A stretch of 64,000 nucleotides of DNA from Mucilaginibacter sp. UR6-11 (GTDB lineage Bacteria; Bacteroidota; Bacteroidia; Sphingobacteriales; Sphingobacteriaceae): contig NZ_JAJIWO010000002.1 of NCBI RefSeq assembly GCF_020880695.1, positions 124,001 through 188,000 on the forward strand, given 5' to 3'. The position numbers were made by a program, and so were the translations under genes. The notes beneath the pieces are model-generated. The model was not told the DNA's origin, did no database searches, and saw only the letters and a list, made by a program, of their open reading frames with translations. Shown here one piece after another: positions 50,245-58,814 of the stretch. Each line of letters begins with the position of its first letter. The first letter of the stretch is position 1.

Positions 50245-50946
50245 ATGATCATCATGAAAAAATGTCTCCTAACCATCACAACAGTCCTGTTATTGTTAAT
50301 GACAGCTGCTGTTAACCGGGCATCTGCACAGGTTGCTTCCGGGCCCAGCGATGCTACTACTGCGCCACCAACAGCGGCGACCGACGTGGCTAAAGTATTA
50401 TGTTCCGGATCTGTAATTTCTATGTCGGGTCCGAAAGATCCGGGCGGTGCCGATTACACCAAATATCACTGGTATAAAATTGACGTGAACGGCAACAAGC
50501 AGGAAGCTACCACCATAACCGGCAGAACTTATACAGAAACCTCTACTACTGCAGGTTATTATAACTATCAGGTTGTTACCGAAAACGCCAATGGTTGTAC
50601 ATCGCCACTGTCTGACGTATTTAAGGTGTTTGTGTTGCCGCCGTTAAGTGTAAACATAACCACGCCGACAACTTCTATGTGTGCCGAAGCAGCCAATTCA
50701 ACCCTGTTAACAGCTAATGTTACCCCGGCAACAGGATATACAATCAATTATCAATGGACCAGGAATGGCACCCCAATATCTGGCGCCACCTCAAGCACTT
50801 ATAATGTAACCGGCGAAACAACCGCGGCAACCGTAACTTTTGGAGTGAATGTAACTTATGCACTTAATTCAACCTGCTCTGCTACAAACACCAAAGATAT
50901 TACGCTAACACCGCTGCCAACCAAACCAACAATTACAGCTAATTAA
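50245..50946 (+). CDS. Secreted Ig/PKD-like repeat protein
   Basis: A 233-aa exported protein (MKKCLLTITTVLLLLMTAAV core; start at 50245 or the second ATG at 50254). Two Ig/PKD-like modules follow: GSVISMSGPKDPGGADYTKY with YNYQVVTENANGCTSPLSDV, and MCAEAANSTLLTANVTPATG with YQWTRNGTPISGATSSTYNV. These features are common in gliding or adhesion proteins of Bacteroidota. No C-terminal sorting domain is visible. It lies 26 bases after the previous gene, hence one operon. Confidence 0.7.
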   Translation: MIIMKKCLLTITTVLLLLMTAAVNRASAQVASGPSDATTAPPTAATDVAKVLCSGSVISMSGPKDPGGADYTKYHWYKIDVNGNKQEATTITGRTYTETSTTAGYYNYQVVTENANGCTSPLSDVFKVFVLPPLSVNITTPTTSMCAEAANSTLLTANVTPATGYTINYQWTRNGTPISGATSSTYNVTGETTAATVTFGVNVTYALNSTCSATNTKDITLTPLPTKPTITAN

Positions 50947-50995
50947 TAATAAAGACGATGGATCTTAACAAATAAAATAACGTGCAGTCACATCA

Positions 50996-51964
50996 ATGAA
51001 GCATCTGTGTAGAATAATAGTTATATGCGCATTGTTGATTATTAAAAGTACGGCTTACTCGCAAACTTCGGCAAGCCAGGGAGGGTATCTTACTTTTACG
51101 ATCGACGAAGGGGCATCTATTGTTCTACACGGAAATGCTGATCATGCGGCCGCATACCAATGGTATAAGAATGGGGTGAAGATAAGTGGTTCAATATCAA
51201 AAGATTACGTGGCAAACACGGAAGGTGTTTATTCTGTTGTGGCCTATAATGCCGAAGGCTGTCCGTCAGTAACGGCTGATGGGGTGCGGATTATAATTAA
51301 TCCAAAACAGGTGACCACTCCGGACACCGTTGTGGACCTTGCCATCACTATCTCATCATCAAACATACATGCTTCGCCCGGAGACAGCTTTACCTATGTG
51401 TTAACAGCGAATAACAACAGCCCCATATCCGGAACCAATGTACAGGTGAGTTATATCCTGCCACAAAACCTGGTTTACTTGCCTCAACCAAATAACGGGG
51501 AAATAACGTATGACATCGCAACCCGTAAATTAACCTGGAGCATCAGCAAACTGAATGAAAATGACCCTACCAGAACAGTGATAACCGTTAAGGTTTTAGC
51601 CCCCGGGATTGTGCAGAGCGTGGTTAATATAAAGGGAAAACAGATTGACCCGATAATGGCAAACAACGTTGCCCAAACAGTACAGCAGGTTTATCCGTTA
51701 GTAATTACAAACGTATTTACCCCAAATGGCGACGGCGTTAACGATACGTTTGTGATACCTGGCCTTGATACTTACCCTGATAACGAATTAACTATAATTA
51801 ACAGATGGGGTAACACAGTTTATAAAAAAACAAATTATAAAAATGACTGGGATGGAAATGGAATGGTAGAAGGAACCTATTTCTATGTACTAAGAGCGAA
51901 GAACAAAGCTGGTGTATGGGATACGTACAAAGGCTATTTAACCTTATTAAGAACTAGGATATAA
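50996..51964 (+). CDS. Type IX secretion cargo with CHU_C sorting domain
   Basis: A 322-aa secreted protein: signal (MKHLCRIIVICALLIIKSTA), an Ig-like module (AAAYQWYKNGVKISGSISKD), a DUF11-like module (DLAITISSSNIHASPGDSFT, then LPQNLVYLPQPNNGEI), and a C-terminal CHU_C/type B sorting domain (about 235-322: ITNVFTPNGDGVNDTFVIPG, INRWGNTVYKKTNYKNDWDG, EGTYFYVL). The CHU_C domain directs export through the type IX secretion system and attachment to the cell surface. Its stop overlaps the start of the PorP/SprF gene by one base (ATAATGA). Confidence 0.92.
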   Translation: MKHLCRIIVICALLIIKSTAYSQTSASQGGYLTFTIDEGASIVLHGNADHAAAYQWYKNGVKISGSISKDYVANTEGVYSVVAYNAEGCPSVTADGVRIIINPKQVTTPDTVVDLAITISSSNIHASPGDSFTYVLTANNNSPISGTNVQVSYILPQNLVYLPQPNNGEITYDIATRKLTWSISKLNENDPTRTVITVKVLAPGIVQSVVNIKGKQIDPIMANNVAQTVQQVYPLVITNVFTPNGDGVNDTFVIPGLDTYPDNELTIINRWGNTVYKKTNYKNDWDGNGMVEGTYFYVLRAKNKAGVWDTYKGYLTLLRTRI

Positions 51965-52959
51965 TGAAAAAAGGGCTGTTTATTTTTGTTTTATTAACCT
52001 CGTTTATCACAGCAAGCGCCCAGCAGGACGCGCAGTTTAGTCAATATATTTTTAACGGTTTATATATTAACCCGGCCTATGCCGGTTATAAAAGCGATTT
52101 TTATGTTAACAGCTTTTACCGTTCGCAATGGACGGGCTTAAACGGAGCACCGCAAACCACCTCGATAGCAGCGGATGGCTCGGTGGCCAATGATAAGGTT
52201 GGCCTGGGCCTTTTATTGCAACGGGACCAGATAGGCGCCCAGAATAACATAGCAGCCTATACCAGCTACGCATACCGGTTACAGATCGGAGAAAACGAAA
52301 ACTCCAGGCTGGCGTTTGGCCTTGGGGTTGGGCTTATCCAATCAGGGCTTGACGGTAACAAACTAAACCCGGTGCAATCCGGCGATAATTATATCCCGAC
52401 GGGTTATCATAGCTTTTTGTCTCCCGATGCGCGCCTGGGAGTTTTATATACCAATGATGATTATTTTATCGGGGCCTCGGTTGATAACCTGCTTCCCCAG
52501 TACATGCACAGCGCTCAAAACGTTAGTTCGCTGGGTGTCCCTGTTCCTAAACCGCATGAGTATTTTACAACAGGAGCGCTATTTAACCTGAGCGATCAAA
52601 ACAAATTTAAACCTTCTATATTGATAAAAGACAGCCCAACTGTGCCGACCAGCATGGATGTTAACGCATTTTTGCTGCTTAATGACCGGTTATGGCTGGG
52701 AGCAACTTATCGTACAGCCATAACGCTTTATAACAAACCTAATTTACAAAAGGATTTACCTACATCAAGTGCCCTGGTTGGTATAGTAGAGTTTTTTGTT
52801 ACTGAAAACGTGCGCATAGGTTATGCTTTTGATTACTCATTGAACAAAATCGGAGCCTTGGGTTATGGCTCACATGAAATATCTATAGGGTTTTTATTAA
52901 AGAACAGCAATAGCTCACGTTCAAGATTTAATGACCCGACCAGGAAATGTTATTTTTAA
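51964..52959 (+). CDS. PorP/SprF-family type IX secretion outer-membrane protein
   Basis: A 331-aa outer-membrane barrel protein with signal MKKGLFIFVLLTSFITASAQ. The family start QDAQFSQYIFNGLYINPAYA and the segment SFYRSQWTGLNGAPQTTSIA are diagnostic; the C-terminus EISIGFLLKNSNSS closes the barrel. SprF proteins are needed to export particular CHU_C-carrying adhesins, and the one-base overlap with such a gene makes this a matched cargo-exporter pair. Confidence 0.95.
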   Translation: MKKGLFIFVLLTSFITASAQQDAQFSQYIFNGLYINPAYAGYKSDFYVNSFYRSQWTGLNGAPQTTSIAADGSVANDKVGLGLLLQRDQIGAQNNIAAYTSYAYRLQIGENENSRLAFGLGVGLIQSGLDGNKLNPVQSGDNYIPTGYHSFLSPDARLGVLYTNDDYFIGASVDNLLPQYMHSAQNVSSLGVPVPKPHEYFTTGALFNLSDQNKFKPSILIKDSPTVPTSMDVNAFLLLNDRLWLGATYRTAITLYNKPNLQKDLPTSSALVGIVEFFVTENVRIGYAFDYSLNKIGALGYGSHEISIGFLLKNSNSSRSRFNDPTRKCYF

Positions 52960-53058
52960 GATCAAACTTTAAACAACGCGAATATCAGGGCCGCTTTTTG
53001 AGTCCTTGTGTAACTGATAAATTTTAATTCTGATTTGAAAGTAAAATCACCCTATGTC

Positions 53059-53868
53059 ATGAAACATTCGCTTAAATACACGTTGATACTTCTGATAGCT
53101 GTAGCCTGCTTTTATATCACTTGTAAAAAAGATGCAACCTTATCAGATAACACCATAAATGCAGGCGATTTAAGTAAGCAAATCGCGATTAGCCTTTATA
53201 AGTCGTTGTCGGGCCAATATGGCGGCGCCAATATTAATGACGGAATAAAGGCCCCGTTAAACATTGCGCCCGGACATAAAGGGCCGCGAATTAACAATGT
53301 AAACCCATATTGTGGCCTGGTGATAGATACCTCCTACCAGTTTCAAGATGTTATAGCCGATACGGTTAAAAGATACTTTGGTCATTATAAATTTACCTAC
53401 GTTTGTACTGGTGATGTCCTGGATAGCTACCGGCTTGACGATAGCATTGCCAATACGGTAACCTATCCTCTTTATACAGCAAACTACAAACTCACTCAAA
53501 AGTATTTTGTAAAAGCCATTGATCAAACCCATAAAATATCATCTGTTGAAGGAACCATCGGCTTTTCGTCGCATGCCTCTTTAGCCAGCGCAACGCATGG
53601 CACCACCCAATATCATAACAACGATAGCCATTACGTTTTACAGGGAGTTAAGGTAGACATCAGCAGCGGCACTGCCGATGTTGTGGAAGGGACAGCAGCC
53701 TTCACCGCCCAAATTGCCAACCTGGATGGTAATACAGCTGTTAATAATAATTTTAACGGCACCATTACATTTAGCGGCCATCTTATAGCGCGGGTATTAA
53801 TACACCTGGGTAATGAAACCAAATTATACGTCGTAAACATGATCACCGGGGAAGTAACCACGGGCTAA
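53059..53868 (+). CDS. Lipoprotein paralogue 1, function unknown
   Basis: A 269-aa lipoprotein from the ATG at 53059 (MKHSLKYTLILLIAVACFYI then Thr-Cys-Lys-Lys; the Cys about 22 is a probable lipobox Cys). It shares with the next gene the segments KQIAISLYKSLSGQYGGANI, GIKAP, GPRINNVNPYCGLVIDT, YKFTYVCTGDVLDSY and a C-terminal FNGTITFSGHL strand. No known family is recognised. It follows the PorP/SprF gene by 99 bases. Confidence 0.7.
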   Translation: MKHSLKYTLILLIAVACFYITCKKDATLSDNTINAGDLSKQIAISLYKSLSGQYGGANINDGIKAPLNIAPGHKGPRINNVNPYCGLVIDTSYQFQDVIADTVKRYFGHYKFTYVCTGDVLDSYRLDDSIANTVTYPLYTANYKLTQKYFVKAIDQTHKISSVEGTIGFSSHASLASATHGTTQYHNNDSHYVLQGVKVDISSGTADVVEGTAAFTAQIANLDGNTAVNNNFNGTITFSGHLIARVLIHLGNETKLYVVNMITGEVTTG

Positions 53869-54035
53869 GACCGGGCTGATCTATCTTCGTTATAGCTGAC
53901 AATCCCCATTCTGGGGATAAAAACACCCATCAAACCGCTTGTTTAACCGGTCAGGGTTGTTTTTTACCTGTATTATTTGTTGGTATTGCTTTTGTTAGGT
54001 TGTCGCGGATAATGCTCCGATCAATTAAAACGTAT

Positions 54036-54857
54036 ATGAAAGCATCCTTTAAAATTACTTTAACTACCCTTGCTGCTGTATTATTAGTTTATACCGGCTG
54101 TAAAAAAGTTACCGAGGCGCCGGGCGGCTCAAACAATTCGCCTGCTAATACAATGGCAGCAGGCAAACAAATTGCTGCTAATCTTTACAAATCAATCACC
54201 GGCCGTTACGGCGGCGTAAACATTGGCGATGGCATTAAAGCTCCTTCGGGCGTTGTGTCAACCCCAAGAGGCCCCCGGGTAAATGGCATCGAGCCATACT
54301 GCGGCTTTACAATCGATACCACCTTAAACCTTGAAAACCAGGTTGGTGATACCCTGAAAAATGTTGACAGCAAATACAAGTTTATTTATACCTGCAGCTC
54401 GTCGGCACTTGACGGATATTTTTTGTCAGACAGCATTACCTATACTGATAAAGGAGCATTGTTTTTAAACAAATGGATAACCGGTCAAAATTATATCGTA
54501 AACAAATCAGGTTCTGATTTTAGCACGATATCAATGCGCGGTTATATCGGCACCGATTTTTATTTATCAACGCTTAATAATTCCAAAGCAATAATCGCTT
54601 ATAACCGGTCAGTTACGCAATATGTTTTAAACGGTCTTACAATAAATGTTGCGGCCGGTTCTCCTGATATAATCGCCGGAACCGTTAATTTTAATGCTAA
54701 TATTTCTTATCTTGAGGATGGTAATACAGTAACCGGGGGTTTCACCGGTTCAATAGCTTTCCTGGGAAACCACCAGGCTCATATAACCGTAATTTACAAT
54801 GGCGAAACTACGGTATATGCTTATAATTTATTAACCAATGAAATTAACCCTATTTAA
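54036..54857 (+). CDS. Lipoprotein paralogue 2, function unknown
   Basis: A 273-aa lipoprotein from the ATG at 54036 (MKASFKITLTTLAAVLLVYT then Gly-Cys). It matches paralogue 1 along its whole length: KQIAANLYKSITGRYGGVNI, GIKAP, GPRVNGIEPYCGFTIDT, YKFIYTCSSSALDGY, VNFNANISYLEDGNTVTGGF. The two are a tandem duplication that has diverged. The pair of Cys in the middle (PYCG, TCS) is conserved and could form a disulfide. A small ATCCCC/GGGGAT hairpin lies between the genes at 53902-53918. Confidence 0.7.
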   Translation: MKASFKITLTTLAAVLLVYTGCKKVTEAPGGSNNSPANTMAAGKQIAANLYKSITGRYGGVNIGDGIKAPSGVVSTPRGPRVNGIEPYCGFTIDTTLNLENQVGDTLKNVDSKYKFIYTCSSSALDGYFLSDSITYTDKGALFLNKWITGQNYIVNKSGSDFSTISMRGYIGTDFYLSTLNNSKAIIAYNRSVTQYVLNGLTINVAAGSPDIIAGTVNFNANISYLEDGNTVTGGFTGSIAFLGNHQAHITVIYNGETTVYAYNLLTNEINPI

Positions 54858-54965
54858 GTTTATCTTAGAAATGACGGGGTTGCCAAAGGATTTACGGCCG
54901 GCTTTATACAATTAGCCCGACGGCTGCCCTTTTACTTTAGAAAAATATAGACAGCCGATTATTAG

Positions 54966-55091
54966 CAAACTAAAAGTTCGGCGACGCAGATCGCCAGTCT
55001 TACTAAAGATTTTATTCGTTTAAACCTGGCAGATGAAATAAGACAATCTATTCTGCCAGTTATTTTAGGCGACGGGGTGCCGTTTTTTTGA
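54966..55091 (+). pseudogene. Remnant of a dihydrofolate-reductase-like (RibD C-terminal) gene
   Basis: A 42-codon stretch ending in TGA reads QIASLTKDFIRLNLADEIRQ followed by SILPVILGDGVPFF. This is the C-terminal signature of small dihydrofolate-reductase/RibD-C family proteins, where ADEI..ILPVILGDGxPLF lies before the end. A stop codon stands directly in front of it, there is no start codon, and no other part of the family is recognisable in 54858-55226. It is best read as the last trace of a deleted gene. Confidence 0.7.
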
Positions 55092-55226
55092 TCAAATAGG
55101 ACAAGAACAAACATTACATCTAAAAATGTGACAGCCTACAAAAGCGGCATGGTCGAACTCTGTTACCAATTTAAAAAATAACCGCATTATAAAATTGATG
55201 GTCACGGCTTGTTATCAGGCTCACCT

Positions 55227-57419
55227 TTAATTTTCAAGCAGAATATAGTAGGCATCCGCAGGTAACTTTAGCGAAACGCTGCCTGCTAATAACTGCAGAT
55301 CCAGGCTTCTGACGGGATATCCTGCCGCATCCAGCTGTACTGCTTTTTTGATCGATTTACTTTTTAGTATGATGCTGCCAACCGCAGACATTCCCAGCCA
55401 GGGCATTTTGCCGGTATTGGTTATCCTGAAACCGGGTTGTTGTTTTTTGCCTTCGGTTAATACGGTTGGTTCTTCGCCCCAGCCGGTTGGCCTGAAAATG
55501 GTACCCACCTGAAGCAAAAGTTTTTTTGATCGGTCTATGCTCAACCCATCCATGCTTACCAGTTCAATGGTAGCATATTCATTGGTTGATTGTATGGTCA
55601 CACCGTTTAAGCTAAATAAACGCCTTGTATTTAAAAAGCCGGCTACTGCTTTTGCCCTGGGTGTATTTAATATAAAAATGCCTTTTTTGTAATCAAGCTG
55701 TTCCTCATTAGTAACCGATGTTACGGTTGATTCTTTTAGATTGATTAATTGCTTAAGGTTAGCGGCCAGCTTAACGGCGTCGGATTTACCCGCATAGCCG
55801 GCAGTTACACCACCGGTTAAAAAGGTCAATGGCGAGAGTTGCCCCCGATCTTTATTGTTAGTGGTTATAAAATCCCTGTTGGGATCAAAAGATTGCTCTT
55901 CAAAAATTGCCGGCACGTCACGGTTAAGCATACTTTTCATTGTCCGTTGTTCCTGTACGGCGTTGGCCTCTTTTACATAACCCAGTCTTTGTATCAGTGC
56001 ATTTGCCGGGAACATCCCTATCTCACCGGGCGTCGAGGTGCTCCATCTGTTTAAAGGATGCTGGCCCTGTATATTCAAAAATGTAAAATAAGGCTGTTGT
56101 GAAAAGTCGGTGGCCGTTGGTGTAAACCAAAAGAATGCATCAAGGCCTGTCAGCCCTCCGTAAGCCGCCACCAATAAAGCCCCTTCGGTTTGATACTTAT
56201 TAGGCAAATTCCACCCGCTTTCTGTCACCATCATCGGGTGGCCGGCAACGTGCTTTATATTTGTCGGCAAATCCGCCGGGTTTTTTAGTGCCGATGGCGC
56301 GCCGTAAAAATCGCCGGGATCAACCCGCCAACCCGCGTTTGGGCCTTTATGCTGCGGGTCAAAATATTTGTTTACCGCAATCACTTCGGCGCCACTGTTC
56401 GTCCACCGTTCCAGATCAAGCAAACGGCTTTGTGATGCGGTGTGCCAGTTGTTACCGTTTATTAACTGCCTGCACCCTAAAGTATCCCGATAGTAACGCA
56501 CCATCTCGTCATAAAAAGAGCGCTGCCTTACGGCGTAAAACTCCACCTGGTCATGCAGCCTGCTTTTATCATCCCCGCGTGGTGGCAGCGTCATATTATA
56601 TATTGGCTGCAAAGTCATGGTATCTTTAATATCGGGCTGCGGGCCATATTTATCTTTTAACCATTTTGAAAACTGCGCTCCTATGGTTTTGGCTAACGCT
56701 GGCTTAATATTATTCATGGTCCAGAAAAAAGGAGAGTCTTCGTTCTCAACCTGTATAACCGCCACCGCCGGTTCGTCTTTTAAGGCTACTTTGGTATATG
56801 GATTTGCTGTGGTGTAGAGGTATTTTACCCAGGCCTTATATCCTTCTTTTAACCTGTCGCTAAAAAACAGCACTGCCCACAAATCGTCCTTGCCCGAGTA
56901 ACCGTCAATACCCCACTCTTTTGGTATCCACCCGCCCATGTGGCCATTAGCCGGCCAAAACGGCGAGATGACGGTATAGATTCCCTGCTTTTTCATTGCC
57001 GCTACGCACCGCCAGATATTCCGCGCTTCGGTTATATCCACGTCTGTAACTTTGGTGTTTTTACCGTGTGGGTTAATAGCAGCGTGGTAACGGATAATAT
57101 TAACGCCCATTTTAGCCAGGAAACGTGCGAGGCTGTCCAACTTTTTATCGTCAAACCCGCCGGCCAGGCTACCGCCATTGCAGCCCCAAAACCGGATTGC
57201 TTTACCCGTGCCGTTCACAAATGAATTACCATCCCTGCTTAATTGTATAAATCCGTTTTGGCCGGCAAAATGCTCATTCAGGTATCTAAGGTCGATCAGG
57301 CTTTTACCGGCTGATTTGCTAGAGGGATAAGAGAATGTCCACCAGCTTTTATCCGGGACCTGCGCTTTCGCGCCCAAAAGTGTAAAAAATAACACAGCAA
57401 AACAGGCAGCTTTCTTCAT
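55227..57419 (-). CDS. Secreted clan GH-A-like glycoside hydrolase
   Basis: A 730-aa protein with signal peptide (MKKAACFAVLFFTLLGAKAQ). Residues about 40-480 look like a TIM-barrel glycosidase: KAIRFWGCNGGSLAGGFDDK, FLAKMGVNIIRYHAAINPHG, then a likely acid/base Glu in AVIQVENEDSPFF and a likely nucleophile Glu in MMVTESGWNLPNK, the spacing being that of clan GH-A. The C-terminal 200 residues are beta-rich. I cannot assign the exact family (GH5-, GH42- or GH39-like). The neighbourhood of rhamnosidases suggests a plant-pectin or other rhamnose-containing target. Confidence 0.75.
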   Translation of the reverse strand: MKKAACFAVLFFTLLGAKAQVPDKSWWTFSYPSSKSAGKSLIDLRYLNEHFAGQNGFIQLSRDGNSFVNGTGKAIRFWGCNGGSLAGGFDDKKLDSLARFLAKMGVNIIRYHAAINPHGKNTKVTDVDITEARNIWRCVAAMKKQGIYTVISPFWPANGHMGGWIPKEWGIDGYSGKDDLWAVLFFSDRLKEGYKAWVKYLYTTANPYTKVALKDEPAVAVIQVENEDSPFFWTMNNIKPALAKTIGAQFSKWLKDKYGPQPDIKDTMTLQPIYNMTLPPRGDDKSRLHDQVEFYAVRQRSFYDEMVRYYRDTLGCRQLINGNNWHTASQSRLLDLERWTNSGAEVIAVNKYFDPQHKGPNAGWRVDPGDFYGAPSALKNPADLPTNIKHVAGHPMMVTESGWNLPNKYQTEGALLVAAYGGLTGLDAFFWFTPTATDFSQQPYFTFLNIQGQHPLNRWSTSTPGEIGMFPANALIQRLGYVKEANAVQEQRTMKSMLNRDVPAIFEEQSFDPNRDFITTNNKDRGQLSPLTFLTGGVTAGYAGKSDAVKLAANLKQLINLKESTVTSVTNEEQLDYKKGIFILNTPRAKAVAGFLNTRRLFSLNGVTIQSTNEYATIELVSMDGLSIDRSKKLLLQVGTIFRPTGWGEEPTVLTEGKKQQPGFRITNTGKMPWLGMSAVGSIILKSKSIKKAVQLDAAGYPVRSLDLQLLAGSVSLKLPADAYYILLEN

Positions 57420-57549
57420 CGGTTTCTGAACTTCAACAGGCTCATTCTATTTTTGAAATTACTATTAATTTTTTTGAAGTACGGGCGATAGCGATATTGT
57501 TACTTAAGCCGCCGCCTGATTTTAAAAACAAAGCGTATACTTGTTAGTA

Positions 57550-58812
57550 ATGAGGCTATTATCATCATTCATGAAAGCGGTAATTATTGGTGGGCTCCCG
57601 CTTTTGGCGGCCCGGCCGGCAGCTGCCCAAACCGCTGTCTTTAAACGGGTGATAATTGACAGTACCGTTCAATTTAATTCACATAAACCAAAAGTAATTG
57701 GCAAGTTTTCCGGCGATCCTTATAATGACCTGGGAAGTTTGGATAACAACGGGTTTAAATTATACCGCTATTCTGAAGGATGGAAGCCCTACGTAATTTT
57801 TAAACCGGGAAATGCTCAGGGGTTTGAGGACGCACAGGTAGCTGACATAAACAACGATGGTTGGAATGATATTATAATAGGCGGCTGGAGCAACAAAACC
57901 ATCTGGGCAGAAAACCCGATGGCACAGGGAGCAAACCCCTATAGAACCCCGTGGATATTACATGTTATTGATGCCTCGCGTTTCTCGCACGAGGTTTGCG
58001 TTGCCGATCTTAACAACGACGGCATGCCTGACGTGATAACCACCAGCGGCGTTTATATACAAAATGGCCCGAAATGGACATTTGTTGACATCGGCCGGAG
58101 CGGGCAGGGGACGTATGCCGTCAATGTATTGAACCACAAAGACGGGTATACCGATGTGATAGCACTTTACAAATCCGGCGATAAAAATCAAATTGCCTGG
58201 TTTGAAAATCCGGGGCATAGTGGGGGTAACCCCCTTGCCGGTAAATGGCTGCCGCATATCATCGACGCAAACCCCGGCGGCGACCTGTGTAATTTTGAAA
58301 TGGCCACCATGGCGTTTACTGCCGGGGATATTAATGGCGATGGGCGTGTAGACCTGGTTTGCGCCAGCCAGGGTGAAGGCCCGGGCAATGGCGACGATAA
58401 CCGGCAAATAGGGGACGGATTGGTTTGGTATGAGGCGCCAAAAGATCCGCGCAGCGGCAAATGGATCAAACATGTTGTGGACGCCAAAGTGGGTTGGGTA
58501 CATGCCTCGTCCATTAAACTGGCTGATTTTAACGGCGATGGTTACCTTGATATTAGCTACGCGCAGCAGGATCAAAGTAAAGACCGGAAAGATGGCAGTA
58601 ACACCAAACAACACCTGGGTATTTTTTATAACGGAAACGGCAAAGGCACATCCTGGCGCAGACAACTATTAAGCCAATACCCTGATTATGGCGCCGGCGG
58701 CTTTAATTCAAAAGTCGGCACCATTGGTAACGACAAGCTCCCCGGTATTTTTACCTCATTACACGGCTATTTTCATGATGCCAATCCGCTGATCCTGTGG
58801 CGGCAAAAATAA
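57550..58812 (+). CDS. Secreted VCBS/FG-GAP propeller protein
   Basis: A 420-aa exported protein from the ATG at 57550 (signal helix with AVIIGGLPLLAARPAAA). It has repeated calcium-binding FG-GAP/VCBS blades: DINNDGWNDIIIGG, DLNNDGMPDVITTS, DINGDGRVDLVCAS, DFNGDGYLDISYA. A WYEAP/WFENP word follows several blades. Such seven-bladed propellers bind or cut glycans in some enzymes, but no catalytic motif is identified. It is the only plus-strand gene in the glycosidase cluster and ends two bases before the convergent GH106 stop. Confidence 0.8.
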   Translation: MRLLSSFMKAVIIGGLPLLAARPAAAQTAVFKRVIIDSTVQFNSHKPKVIGKFSGDPYNDLGSLDNNGFKLYRYSEGWKPYVIFKPGNAQGFEDAQVADINNDGWNDIIIGGWSNKTIWAENPMAQGANPYRTPWILHVIDASRFSHEVCVADLNNDGMPDVITTSGVYIQNGPKWTFVDIGRSGQGTYAVNVLNHKDGYTDVIALYKSGDKNQIAWFENPGHSGGNPLAGKWLPHIIDANPGGDLCNFEMATMAFTAGDINGDGRVDLVCASQGEGPGNGDDNRQIGDGLVWYEAPKDPRSGKWIKHVVDAKVGWVHASSIKLADFNGDGYLDISYAQQDQSKDRKDGSNTKQHLGIFYNGNGKGTSWRRQLLSQYPDYGAGGFNSKVGTIGNDKLPGIFTSLHGYFHDANPLILWRQK

Positions 58813-58814
58813 TT

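Noticed and set aside
57958-58665. 235-codon minus-strand frame
   Set aside because: It is antisense to the FG-GAP protein gene, whose calcium-binding repeats prove the plus-strand frame.
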